Positions 9,205 to 20,460 of a stretch of DNA of 28,203 nt are shown here, in pieces. How positions within the stretch are numbered: the stretch's first letter is position 1; each line of letters starts with the position of its first letter. The stretch lies in assembly GCA_049999765.1 (NCBI GenBank), contig JBNGIQ010009333.1:1-28203 (forward strand), in the 5' to 3' direction. Source of the stretch: Phaeoceros laevis (taxonomy: Eukaryota > Anthocerotophyta > Anthocerotopsida > Notothyladales). A program made the position numbers and the translations under genes. The notes under the pieces are model-generated. The model did no database searches and was not told where the DNA came from. It saw only the letters and a program-made list of their open reading frames with translations.

Positions 9205-10118
9205 TTTTGCAATGTGTTCTTAGTCGATTTGGTGCGTGTGCCGATTGTTTAACTAACCAGGGATCTGAATTTCGAGGGGCTTTTCAGGATTTGCTTGACT
9301 GGGCGCTTGTGGACCACCGCCGCACATCTAAAGAGCATCCTCAGGTCGATGGCCTTGCTGAGAATGGTGCAGACAACTAAGAGGGGATCGAGAAAAATTT
9401 TCTTGTCGCAGCATCACAAGGATTGGGATCTCATGTTGCCTTATATAGCCATGGGCTATAGATTCAGCAAGCAGGCTGCCTTAAGCGACTTTTCTCCATA
9501 CCTATTGCTGTTTGGTAGGCGTCCCATGCCTCCCTCAGCAATTGCTGCAACCATGGATCAGGTGGTGAATTTGGATGATCCTAATGTGTGGGCCAAGGTG
9601 GTGTCCGATTGGGCAGCTCTCTTTCGGTGCATCATGCCCATGGCTATGGGAAATTTGCAGATCGCACAGCACCGGGATACCTTACGGTATGCACACACGC
9701 GTGGGGGAGTTATCTGCCTAAAGCCCGCAAGTATGAAGAAGGTGATTTCGTCTACCTGCAGCGTCAAACCAACAACGTTAACACCTTGGAGACAGTAGCC
9801 AGTCGCATCATTTTGTGTGTCAAGAAAGTGCTGCCCTCTGGAGTTTTGCTGTTGCACGGACATGATGGTCGGGAGTAGAAGGATCACCAAAAAAATTGTG
9901 CGCCTTGCCATTTTCCCAACCTTGATACCGAGGTCATCACAGCGGATTGGAGGCCTCCCCTGGATTACCCTTGCAAGGTATGTCGCCGCAACGACGATGC
10001 TGCTCAGCTTTTGCTTTGTGATGGTTGTAATGCCGGTTTTCACATGTTTTGTTTGATTCCTCCGCTGACCCTGGTGCCTAAGGGCACCTGGAAGTGCCCT
10101 GCCTATTCTGCAGCGTAG
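9205..10118 (+). pseudogene. Ty3/gypsy integrase C-terminal half fused to a PHD finger
   Basis: Gag, protease and reverse transcriptase are missing; the element is cut at about 9205, next to the 5' flank of pseudogene A. Readable segments: frame 3 from 9225 (CLTNQGSEFRGAFQDLLDW, then HPQVDGLAE); frame 1 after a two-base loss near 9360 (MVQTTKRG, DWDLMLPYIAMGY, FSPYLLLFGRRP, IAQHRDTLRYAHTRGG); and frame 3 again after a one-base change in the G-run at 9703-9707 (SYLPKARKYEEGDFVYLQR). TAG at 9876 interrupts it. The frame then ends in a PHD-like finger: CKVC at 9972-9983, then LLLCDGCNAGFHMFC and GTWKCPAY, stop at 10116. The integrase Asp of the usual D-x-G-x-E-F site is Asn here, and the last zinc ligand of the finger is Tyr. 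A PHD finger in this position could guide insertion by reading histone tails, by analogy with chromoviruses. Confidence 0.8.
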
Positions 10119-10150
10119 CACTTTCAGCATTGTGCCCAATGCTTGTGCCC

Positions 10151-10163
10151 AATGCTGGGGAAG
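10151..10163 (+). promoter_or_regulatory. Possible polypurine tract
   Basis: GGGGAAGAA lies between the end of the integrase-PHD frame and the first copy of the 119-bp direct repeat. That is where a plus-strand primer would sit if the repeat is the start of the 3' LTR. Confidence 0.35.
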
Positions 10164-10282
10164 AATAGGCATGTTATTTTTTTGTATTTCAGGTTGCACG
10201 CTTTCACCAAGTGGTGGCAATAAGCCTGAACCTGTTCACACTAGCGCGACATTAAAACTGCAGGATGTATTTTAGCACGACA
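10164..10282. repeat. Direct repeat copy A (possible start of gypsy 3' LTR)
   Basis: It begins AATAGGCATGTTATTTTTTT and ends TTTTAGCACGACA. It matches 10818-10936 over 119 bases with about six differences. It starts 46 bases after the integrase-PHD stop. Confidence 0.75.
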
Positions 10283-10817
10283 GCTGTCATGACAAGCTGG
10301 CCATGTCATGGCCACGTCATGTGATGTAGTTGTTGTGTTAAGCAAAGTGCCAGAATATAGTATAGTCGTGATATTTAGATGTTGCTTTCTACCTAGGTAA
10401 CTGTCATTAACCAGGGTAAGTCATGGTTTCCGGCGGCGGTACATAATATTTTAATAGCGTGAGGGAGCTTGGGCACGGGGGCTGTCTTCAATGGGGGGTG
10501 GCGTGGTCTGCATTGGAATTGGAGGTGACGCAACGTCATGCAAAGGGTGGCAGCCCTAACGGGTATTATCGCGAAGGCTCTTAGGGCAGGACTGCAGCAA
10601 ACACAGGCACACAGGAGGCTGCTAGACACAGCAGCGCTACATGTCTGCACTTTGGTTTTTCCTCTATTCACGCCAGCACAGCCTGGCTTTCATAAATGCT
10701 TGAGCCTGGATGTGAGTCCGAGAGAATTAGCTGGCTCAACGCAGTTGTATTGCATTTCTCACATGCATCTGCTAACGTCCTGCTGAAATTTGTGGTAGCG
10801 TGGATGCTAGGCACTCA
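10283..10817. other. Non-coding interval between direct repeat copies
   Basis: No gene is supported. There is a near-palindrome at about 10282-10298 (AGCTGTCATGACAAGCT), and the interval ends in GCACTCA just before copy B. If copies A and B both begin LTRs, 10164-10817 would be one complete LTR of 654 bp. Confidence 0.4.
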
Positions 10818-10936
10818 AATAGGCATGTTATTTTTTTACATTTCAGGTTGCATGCTTTCACCAAGTGGTGGCAATAAGCCTGAACCTGTTCACACTAGCG
10901 TGACATTATAACTGTAGGATGTATTTTAGCACGACA
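10818..10936. repeat. Direct repeat copy B (truncated)
   Basis: It is the second copy of the 119-bp repeat, offset 654 bp from copy A. Similarity stops at 10936, where the 3' end of pseudogene B begins, so the B-bearing element seems to have cut this copy. Confidence 0.75.
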
Positions 10937-13081
10937 AAACGCACATGTATTGAACCTCCTGCTGGGTTATGTCCTCCTCAACCCATGCATCCTCATCATG
11001 CTCCTTGGGACTCGGAATCTGAAAATCATCCTTGTCGGCACATGCTACCTCCTTGGCACTCGGGTCCACATTTTCTTTGTTGTCATGAACGCACACGTCA
11101 ATCTCCTTGGGACTCGGTGCCTCCGTTGGCAGAATGAAGGGAACCCTGCGGACAAGAGCTACGGAACTCTTACGAACCACCGTGAAACTAGATATGTGGC
11201 TTGCATCAGGCACCACAACATATTGATCTGCAAAATCATAAACACTCTCAGCAGGATATATAGTAGTATCCGCCTCCTTGGCCCTTGGTACTGCGTACTC
11301 AATGACCTCACCATGTCCTCCCTTGGGCCTTGGCGCTGGGGGCTCATTGCCATCTCCTCCACTTTGGCACGAAACACCCGAGCCTGGAGGAGGCAGCTCA
11401 CCTTCTTCAGCTGTACTGGCCCTGCCTCGAGGAGACAGTGCTATGCCTGCATCTCCCAAGCCTGGAGGAGCTGAGCCTGCTGCAATCCCGAAACCTGGTG
11501 ATGTCACCAAGCCTGCAGTCCCCGAGCCTCAAGGAGGCAGCTCACCTATATATGCAGTGTCCACCATGCCTTGGCCACTTGTGCGCTGGTCAGCAGGAAG
11601 GTCGATTCCCTCCATGCCCTGAGGAGCTGTGGCCACACTGCCTTCAAAAACACTGTTCACCATGCCTTGAGGAGATGATTTGAATGCCCGGTGCATATGG
11701 GTGCATATCCCTGGATGCTTGCGACTCTGGAACAGTGGACACCAGGTCCCACTCTGCAGTAGTTGCACTTTGAATGCTATCACCACATGCAGGAGATGAC
11801 GGAAGCTCAAATGTGTCATGAAGAGCCAAATAGTCATCACTAAATGGGAGCAGCCATATGCTGAGCGGGGATTGTATGTGCCAACCTAAGGTAGGGACGT
11901 TGTCTTGTTGAGTTTGAGACAAATGTACTCTTGAATGTGCTGACCTCCAATGTCGTGGTGATCCAGATTCCGGAGTAGCTGAAGAGGTTCTGCATCAGCT
12001 GCCCGCCTTGTTTGGCTGCCATGCACACTTGGCGGCCGGTTCCTCAAAGTAGTGAGGTCCATCAAAAGGGCCCAATCCTCCAGCGCATCATCCATCGCTT
12101 TCTTCAAAACTTGAAGTCGCTCTTCATAAAAGCTAGCTGTCTGACCTTGCTTCAATGCCTCAGTGGTAGAGCGCAGATTAGACTTTGCTTGAGCACACAA
12201 GTTGAAAGCAAGCTCGCCAAGACCGCCAATGCGATCACAAGGTAATTGAGTAAGCGAAACCGGAATGTTAAGAGTAGAAGGACAGCTGCAGGCGTCTCCT
12301 CCTCCTCCAGGCTATCCACACTGTCGGAGCTTGTAGGAGTCCAGATTTCAGTGGCCTGCAACGGCTGCCTACAAGGGAAGAGACCCTCCACGCCAGCCCG
12401 CTTGGCTTGGGCGTACTTAACCCAATCAGGGCGGAGAGAGCCTTGCCCCTTGGATGCATTCCAGAACTGGCCAGCCAACACCATCTGCCCGAGGTGCACC
12501 CAGTTCACAAGCTTCGCCATGCGCCTCCATAAAATGTAGGAGTAGACCATGAGGGTGGGCACATACCCTCCCTCCAATGCTTTTCCGTAGAGTCAGGAGT
12601 AGAGGTCCTCAACCTCGTCCTTCTCCGCCTCGGTCAGGTTGGGGAGCTGGTCCGTCCTCCACCAGAACTTGCCATCTGTGGCATCAGGAGCCAGAAAAAG
12701 TGACTCCACCATGGTCTTGTCGACGAGCTTCTTTGCAAGATGAAGCTCGTGCTTCCTCTTCAGGTCATGCCCAGCAGCTGGCAATCCAAGGACAGCAGTG
12801 AAGAAGTCGTTGGCCTCGTTGCAGAGGAGGCCATCCACTGTAGGGGGGGCGGTAGGGCCTGGCTGGCTGCGCCGCTTCCTCCCCACCATCGCCGGCAGTT
12901 CCTCCACTTCCTCATTTTCTGAGGCAGATGCAGGCTCCTCATGGGCGGACAGGTTCGCCGCATCCTCAGCACGCTTGCAGCGGTCATCCTTGGGCTCCTC
13001 CGGCGCCCAGTTCGCATGGAGGTGCATCTTCCCTGCAGTGGCAGCCCGTGTCTCGCTCGTTGGGCACCCACTTGCTGGCAA
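10937..13081 (-). pseudogene. Pseudogene B: helical protein with Pro/Ser-rich acidic tail
   Basis: I do not recognise a named family. The first readable ATG is at 13081-13079; an earlier start cannot be excluded. A charged head (AHEEPASASENEEVEELPAMVGRKRR) leads to a helical core (FFTAVLGLPAAGHD; NWVHLGQMVLAGQFWNASKG), a coiled-coil-like stretch (SFYEERLQVLKKAMDDALEDW), a Pro/Gly-rich section with repeated GELPP.GSG, and an acidic end with three PS(P/A)KE units. Breaks: TGA at 12593 with the frame continuing beyond it; a shift near 12290-12310; two opposite shifts near 11890 and 11690; and TGA at 11529. Layout and strand are like pseudogene A (basic or coiled N half, FGLP/LGLP-type core, acidic Pro-rich tail), but detectable identity is low, so kinship is only a guess. 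Confidence 0.5.
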
Positions 13082-14970
13082 ACGCTTTTTGGTGTCAGAG
13101 GCTCCCGCTTGGCCCTTTAGGATGGCAGCGCCACGGCTTGGTTTGGCAGATGCAAGTCATCTATGCCCCACCATTTTCAAACACCCTTGGATTACCTACA
13201 GCATGCAAATGCAAACCGGCATTAGTACTAAGACATGAACATGCCTCTACTCTCAGCGCATTCAAATGGAAGATCGAAAACACTTCAAATGCAAAGAGCG
13301 TGCTTCGGAGGAGCTACAAGCTACGCTTACCTTAAACGCGAGCTCAAAACCACAGACTACCGTGGCACGGCACCCAAAAGGAGTTCAGAGTGCGCAACAA
13401 CCTTCTGCTGTACAGCCTTGAATCCAGAGATAGCCTGAGCGCAAGTGTGAGCGCAGGCGTCAGCGAAGGAGATGGTGGCGAATGGACTAGCCAGGCCTGA
13501 ACGTAACCTGCCAAAGAGCGAAGGTAGCCGAATCGGTGCACCGCGCGGGACGGAGGAGGCTATGGCCACCAAAACTTCAGACACCGCACGGGACGGCCCG
13601 ACATCAATTCTTCCTTGTGACGGCGGGACGCGTGTCATCTTTGCAGACTATTTGACGAGTTTAGAATCAGGCCAATAAATATAGTGATGTTGTCGACAAT
13701 GATTCGGCCAACTCCCGGTAGCGGGTCATGGTATGTGGTGACCGTCGGTTACCCAAAAGCGGCCACTTCACGTCGATGTACTAGGTAGGAGGACATGGCA
13801 CCGGGTGGGAGCCGTAGTGGTTTTTTGAAGAAAAGCGGTACTGCTGTTCTTACTACGTCGCAAAGCCCTTCTCCTCCTCTCTACGCTTACACCTGGCCTC
13901 AACAACCTACTTGGACAGCAACATGTACCCACGGCCCAACATGAACCCACGGCCTGCTTGGCCTGGCGCCGCATGCGCCCCCAAGCAGGCTTAAAAGTAA
14001 TAAAATACTCCAAAGGGAAATTCTCCCTAGCTTACTCACGCGCGCGGCTTCCTTGAAAGCTCATGGCCTCCAAGAGAGGAGCCGCACGGCTTCCTGTGAC
14101 AGCGTGCCCCACTAGTCAAATGCACTAGTCTAGAGTCTTAATAAAATAGGTATTAAACCCCAAGGGGTGGCAGGATCCTGCTGCTACCACCCACACATGC
14201 ATGCCATGCCTCTTATGATCTTGCGCCACCCTACTGGCCTTGCGCCACAGCTCCTTTCTAGCGCACCACAACCCCCTTGGGATCGCGCACCATTTGCGGC
14301 TAGTAACGTGCCCACGTATGATCTCACTTAAGCTTAGCACCTGCTGGCTATGGCCTCCTTGCCTTCGCGCAGCACCGCCACACTCAACAACACGTATGAA
14401 ATAATTAGGGCCACTGCCATAAGTGAAAGTTGATGGCCAGACCCTTTCCCAATGCGGAAAATGCTAAATAACATGCTGGCTCATAATGAAAAATTCCAAA
14501 ACCATCGCATATGCATATGGCCCATGTCCATACATGTCCATACACATGGCCGTACCCGCCATCCATAGCACTCAAAACACATGTGACGGTACAGTGCACG
14601 AAACCCTTGATGCCCGTACTATGCTGATACACATGCGATCATGCATCAAAACCCTACCAGGCTAAACCCTCATGTTGGGAACCCCTGTTACCATGTGTAT
14701 CACCATCGTTGGCCATGCGGCCATGACCTCGGACATAACCCTAGCCTGTTTCCACATACGGACGCAAACCCCAGCACATCCTGTTGCCGTTTTCACATGC
14801 CACACACATCCCAAGACGAAACCTCGTCCCCACATAACCACAAATTAGCTCCCAGCTAACCCACCATCAATTAATTCATCATAATTAATTAACTAACGGC
14901 ACGTCAACTGTTATTGCAAACGGGTTAGCCGTTTATTATACTTTATTATACGAAACAACAAAAAAAACAT
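13082..14970. other. Intergenic stretch without a supportable gene
   Basis: Short open frames on both strands show no domain or family resemblance. Small hairpins occur, for example AAACGG..CCGTTT at about 14918-14934, beside AT-rich direct repeats (TTTATTATAC twice, about 14931-14951). CATGTCCATA is repeated at about 14523-14542. Nothing here looks functional to me. Confidence 0.4.
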
Positions 14971-14997
14971 TCCAGTGTTATTAACCCGACAAGTGGG

Positions 14998-15119
14998 TTA
15001 CCACACGCTCCCTACCCCCGCCATCCCGCCCTGCAGCTGGCCTGCCATCCCGCACTACCTGCAAATTCTGCCCTGCTGCAAGTCCCGCCCTGCCTGCAAA
15101 TCCCACCCTGCCTTCAGGC
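14998..15119. repeat. C-rich low-complexity run before the gap
   Basis: Variants of CCCGCCCTGC and CCTGCAAAT recur down to the gap, and CCCTGCCTGC reappears just after it (15550-15580). The array probably continues into the unsequenced gap and caused it. Confidence 0.6.
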
Positions 15120-15519
15120 NNNNNNNNNNNNNNNNNNNNNNNNNNNNNNNNNNNNNNNNNNNNNNNNNNNNNNNNNNNNNNNNNNNNNNNNNNNNNNNNN
15201 NNNNNNNNNNNNNNNNNNNNNNNNNNNNNNNNNNNNNNNNNNNNNNNNNNNNNNNNNNNNNNNNNNNNNNNNNNNNNNNNNNNNNNNNNNNNNNNNNNNN
15301 NNNNNNNNNNNNNNNNNNNNNNNNNNNNNNNNNNNNNNNNNNNNNNNNNNNNNNNNNNNNNNNNNNNNNNNNNNNNNNNNNNNNNNNNNNNNNNNNNNNN
15401 NNNNNNNNNNNNNNNNNNNNNNNNNNNNNNNNNNNNNNNNNNNNNNNNNNNNNNNNNNNNNNNNNNNNNNNNNNNNNNNNNNNNNNNNNNNNNNNNNNNN
15501 NNNNNNNNNNNNNNNNNNN
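15120..15519. other. Assembly gap, 400 N
   Basis: It is exactly 400 undetermined bases. The length may be an estimate. Any open frame drawn across it is an artefact. Confidence 0.98.
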
Positions 15520-15639
15520 TGCTTAAGCCCTGCCTATAGCCCGTGCACTAGCATGTTGTGCCCTGCCTGCTGCCGTGCCAAGGCTTGACGCGCTCTAGGC
15601 TGCCATGCCTTGTATCTCTGAGCTCGGCCGTTGCCTTAT

Positions 15640-16689
15640 TAAGGATCACACAAAAGATGTTGAAAGCTATGCATTTTTTTAATGTTGAATATCATGAAAC
15701 ATACAAGTCCTTACGAGTGTCAAGTAGAGAGTAACATGACAAGTGAATACGTAACATTGTCAATAATGGTGAATGAATGTAAATTACCAACAATCACAAC
15801 TAACATGTTAGCTTTGTTTCAACATTGGCCAATGAATGTTAATAAGTGTATGTCAATTAAGTACCCCTTTATTACTAGTGGAAAACGGTCCAAAATTTAT
15901 CTTTCAAAAAAAAGAAATTATAATTGTGCGCAGCGGCTGAGAGCAATGTCGGCAATGTTTCAGAAACCGGCAACTTTGCAGCAACGTTCTTGTCTTTAGA
16001 AACACTTTTCTATGCAACAAGGGAACAAAGAAACATCATAAGGTTGGGGCAAAAAGTGTATATGTTTGTAATAACACTTCCCATGACGTATTAGATGAAC
16101 TTGCAAAAAAAACATTGGATGCTGGTAAGCATTGCAATCAAAAACTTTTTTGTCATTCTGACTTTGTGTTTGTTATGGCTTTTGCAGTAAAAATAATATA
16201 TCCGCATAATATATTTACTAAATCGTCCTTGACCATTACGATGGAATAGTTATTATGAAATAAATTCACATGCCCATCATGAAATTCGGATTGTGAGCAG
16301 AGAAGCTTTATTGTCTACAAAAAGAACGGAATACATTGTTACAAGATGATCACTCAAACAAGTCAAATGAGAGAACAAAATCTCCAAGTTCCTTATCTTC
16401 AAAATCAACTGTAGGCGAGGAGTTAAATGAAAGAGTAAGGCCAAATAAGAAAAAGTGCCAATTTTAAATGACTAGATGCTTATATAGTGTGAATAACATT
16501 TACACAAATTAGAAGCACATTCTTGTATATGCAATATATGTATAATTGCAGTACAATATATTAACCCCTGGTGGACCGACACACTCATTGTCAGCCTTCA
16601 AGGGGGTCTTTTGACCAATATGAAAATACCTAAGTGAGATACCACTAGAATTATTACTAATATGGCATAGTAGTATAATTTTATTTGTA
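15640..16689. other. AT-rich intergenic stretch with one weak exon-like segment
   Basis: Base composition is clearly more AT-rich than in its neighbours. One segment, 15941-16124 (+), is open and ends in a readable stretch (VYVCNNTSHDVLDELAKKTL) at a donor-like GCTG|GTAAGC. An acceptor-like TTTTGCAG ends at 16187, with a T-rich tract before it. I cannot identify a protein, and the downstream frame closes within about 20 codons. Confidence 0.25.
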
Positions 16690-19600
16690 GAGATCAGGGC
16701 AGATGCTTAACTCAGCAAGTATGGTGGCTGTGCAGGCTGATTGAGGTAAGATGAAATGTCGTTTGAAGTACTGTTTTTATTTTGCACAGATATAATCTGT
16801 GCCCACCCTGTTTTGGTACAGCTGACTGCCCAGATACGAGAGGCATAAAGGAGCTTTGGTAAGACGAATTACACATAAAATGGCATCATAGGCACCGTAT
16901 GCAAGAAGTGTCGATTGAATGCCTGCGACCTGATAAGGTAGGAAGAAGCAATGGCTGCATCTATTCTTGACTGCCTGGCTTCATGAATACGTTTGATGGC
17001 AAACATAAACATACCCAAGTACTTATATAGGTCAGATACTGGCATTTGTTTGTCACCCCACAAGAACACTGGTTGAGCACATAACCTTGTTTGGTTGAAG
17101 ACAAGCACAACTGATTTGTTAAGATTGACTTGCAGGTCATACTCCCCACAGAAGACAAGCAATAGATTGAGCTGACCCTTTTCGCTGAGTGACATAAGAA
17201 CTATATCATCTGCAAACAGTAACAACGCAATGGCAATTCCAAGGAGCTCTGGAGGATTGAGATCCACTGCCTGTTTGAATTGTCTTTGCAGTTCTTGTAA
17301 GTAAATGGCAAATGTTGTGGGAGATTCAGGACATCCTTGTACCCTCGTCAGTTCTGATTTGCACTGTGCAGTGTTGATACATCAACTGCATAGCTCAGAT
17401 GAGAGTATCGGGTATTCCTGACTGGCTCATAGTGTCCCATAGTTTGGTTCTCGGAATTGAATCAAAGGCTTTCCATAGGTCAATAAAGCAAGCATATAGC
17501 TTGTTCCCTGAGGCCTTGGCCTTTTCAATAGCTGTGCGGAGAGTAAATAAATGGTGCATGTAGTTATAGGACTTGCAAAAGCCTGCCTGAAACACTTGAT
17601 GAGGGTTGTCCATATACGAAGTCACCATATGATTCAAAGCAGCTGCATAAGTCTTGTAGAATATAGAATTCAACATGATATAACGATAATTGTCTAGATC
17701 TGCAAGATATCCAGCCTTATGAAGGGGCTATGATTCTGCCTCACCCCAGGATGGGGGAAATGTTCCCAAACGCAGTATGTCGTTAAATACACATGCCAAG
17801 ACTTTGGGAAGTTCTGTGTCCTATACGAGTTTGAAGTGATCAATAGGAGTCCATGTTTGTTTGCAGCCTTCCCAGAGCGTAGAGACATGATAGCATACTT
17901 GACATTTTTGGGCGTAAAGATATGATAATCCCGAGTCAATTCTCGGAGCCTTGAGGGAGTGGTATGTAGTGGCAGAGCAGACTGATATAGGCTTGTACCA
18001 TGTTTTTTCCACTGATCCATGCTGATGAGGGAAGGAGGTTGACCCCTCCTTTTGATGAGATTGAAAAAAGCCTTGGGATTATGCTTAATATCCGAGATGG
18101 CTTGCGGCTGGATCGCTTTTTCATGGTCCCTGAGTTTTTGACGGTTCATCCGGGAATACAAGTTAGATAAGCTTCTGTAATCCTCCCTGGTCATGATATT
18201 GCCTATAGTGTCACTGTTAAGCATGTCCTGCAAGTTCATTTGCAGTTTCTGACACTCATCATCATGCCACAGTCTTCCTTGGGACCCTTTGCTATTCCTC
18301 TTTGCAGATGTTCTGGTTCCATGCCTAGTCAATCCTTGTAGGAAGAGGCTTTGCAAATTATCCACTTTTGTACGAAGTGTTGAACGACGATTGGTATCCA
18401 AGAACTTGAATAATGCAGAAGTCATGTCGAGTTTGAAGGACTCCATATCCTTGAGTCTTAGGAACCAGGTCTGACTTGGGGCCCATTTAGACTGAGGTAA
18501 GGGAATAGGCAATTGCGATAACTGGATTTTGAACCAAAGAGGCATGTGGTCTGATCCAGGTCGCTGAGCTAGAATCTTGAATTCTAGTAACAATTCAACA
18601 GCAAGCATGTGACAGAAAAGGATGTCAACGACACTCTGGCGAAGTGTGTTCCTCTGTCTTCTTTATCTTTGTCTAGTTTTCATAACCGTCCGACAAGTGA
18701 TAGCTCCTGATTCTGGAAATTTGTCAATTCCATTCATAATGAGCATACTTCTCCTCTGCAGCATTTGGAGAAATAACTGGGCTCGAGGTCCTGACTATTT
18801 GCTATCCACTGAACATCTTGGCAAGGCTCCTTCCTTCACATAGTCAGGGTGAGATGGGCTCGCAGGGAATGATTGCAACTGAGCAATGCAAATGATGATA
18901 TCTCCAACAAAGAATATGGATGTTTGGATGCCTTGACTTTCAAGCTGAGCAATATCATCCTCAATATCGAGCAACATGTCTTCAGAATTTGCCGACTTAT
19001 GGCAAAAAGACGTGCTGGATGCTGACGGGATGTAGGAGCAACCTAGAAAAGTGGCTTGGATGGAAGGATCAGCAGAAACCTTGAGCCAGAGAAAATGGGC
19101 GTCACGGTTTTGCTTCCAGATCGTCACAATGGAGGCCAGATGGGGCTTACATAAGACGGAAATGCCTTCCGAAGCGGTTGCTCTAGAGGGCTGCTTGTAT
19201 GGGAATACAAAAGCGTGCAATGTATTCCAAACGTAGCCTTGAATGTGGTCGATCTGATTAGCCACTGCCTCTTTAGTCTCGGACAACACAATTACATCAT
19301 GACTTGGAAAATCACGTATCAAAGATAGCAGTTGCTCTTCTTTGTATGCGTTGATGTTCCAATAGATAATAGATATGCATGTGCTATCTCCTACGATCCC
19401 TGCTAATTGCTAATTGAGGCCTACAGCGCAACGTTCCTGTGCAGTCATAGGAGCTCCATTTCCAATAAGCCTTGGGTTGATGTTCATGAGGTGCAAAAAT
19501 TCGGTCATTGTGTAGTCTGGAACGATTCGGATGAAGCCTGAGCATTCATACACCAGCAAGTCTTTGTCAAGGAGATAGTCTCGGTTGACAGTGCTGGTCG

Positions 19601-20289
19601 TGACAATCATCCAATGCCTCTATGGTAGCGTGCCTCCCCTACTGAGCTCTTTCTGTGTGTAAGGGACTTTGAACATGTTCATTGCCTGATGAGAGAAGAA
19701 GTCACACTCGTTTCTGAGCCAGTTGACCATGCGGACTTTCTCGCCAGCATCGTCCTTCGTGGGGTCATCTGGCAGGCCTCTAATGTGAACATTATGGATG
19801 TGCTTGTGCTCTTTGTCATACTGCGAGAAATCGGTCCTTTCTCCCCGTTCAACCTGACCCCGATGAGTGCGCCTAAGATCTGCAGCTGATGGATAGGAAT
19901 CAGAGGCCTGATCCTGCATAGAGGCATACTGTGGCAGGGGAGGAGAGTACACGTAACCATTCTCCTGAGTCACTTGCTCATCTCTGTGGTAGGTCAAAGT
20001 GGGTTGCCTGAATTGCATGTTGGGCAGCTGTGCCACGGCCTGCTGCATTCAGAGCAGATTTGGGTCAATCTGCTCAGCCAAGACATGGTTCCGTTTGCCT
20101 GTGCCAAGATCAAAGGAGTTGTCATCCAGTGGTCTCTCAATCAGGCTTCTTTTGGCGGGGCTAAAATTCGGAGTGGCAAATTGTGGGGGCCCTCCATGGA
20201 CAGTTGATACGACGGCATGCCGTGGCGTGCTTGGTGTAGATGGTGAAGATGCCAAAGTGGAATCAACTGGCCACTGCAAGACAGTGAGA
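16690..20289 (-). pseudogene. Decayed LINE (non-LTR retrotransposon) with endonuclease and reverse transcriptase
   Basis: Reading from high to low coordinates, the N-terminal part resembles an ORF1 nucleic-acid-binding region (HNVHIRGLPDDPTKDDAGEK). It is followed by an AP-type endonuclease: WNINAYKEE start, SETK with the catalytic Glu, and GSDHMPL near its end. The usual GDFN is GDII, so a catalytic Asn is lost. The reverse transcriptase shows FQAGFCKSYNYMHHLF, FIDLWKAFD (from about 17487), QGCPESPTTFAIY (from 17339) and FADD (17216-17205). One frame runs from the upstream part to 17694 with stops at 20049 TGA, 19620 TAG, 19410 TAG, 18795 TAG and 18663 TAA; a frameshift lies near 17830. Further breaks are 17728 TAG, 17395 TGA and 16869 TAA. 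The 3' end and poly(A) are not defined. Clade not assigned. Confidence 0.85.
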
Positions 20290-20460
20290 AGATTGATCTG
20301 AACCTGAAATGTATGGCAATGTTGTGAGAAAATTGGAGAGAGACAGTGAGAGTAGTGGCAAACAACAAATGAAACGAGAAGTGGTGGAATTGTTGTGGGT
20401 GATGACCTGCATGACTGTCTCCGACAGGCGGCGTCCAGAGATGTCAAGTTGTTCCAAAGT

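Noticed and set aside
13160-13200. Slight similarity of CCATTTTCAAACACCCTTGGATTACC to the gypsy region near 9905-9975
   Set aside because: The matches are short and out of order; not enough to call a second gypsy fragment.
14975-15526. 183-codon plus-strand frame across the gap
   Set aside because: Most of it is undetermined bases; the frame is an artefact.
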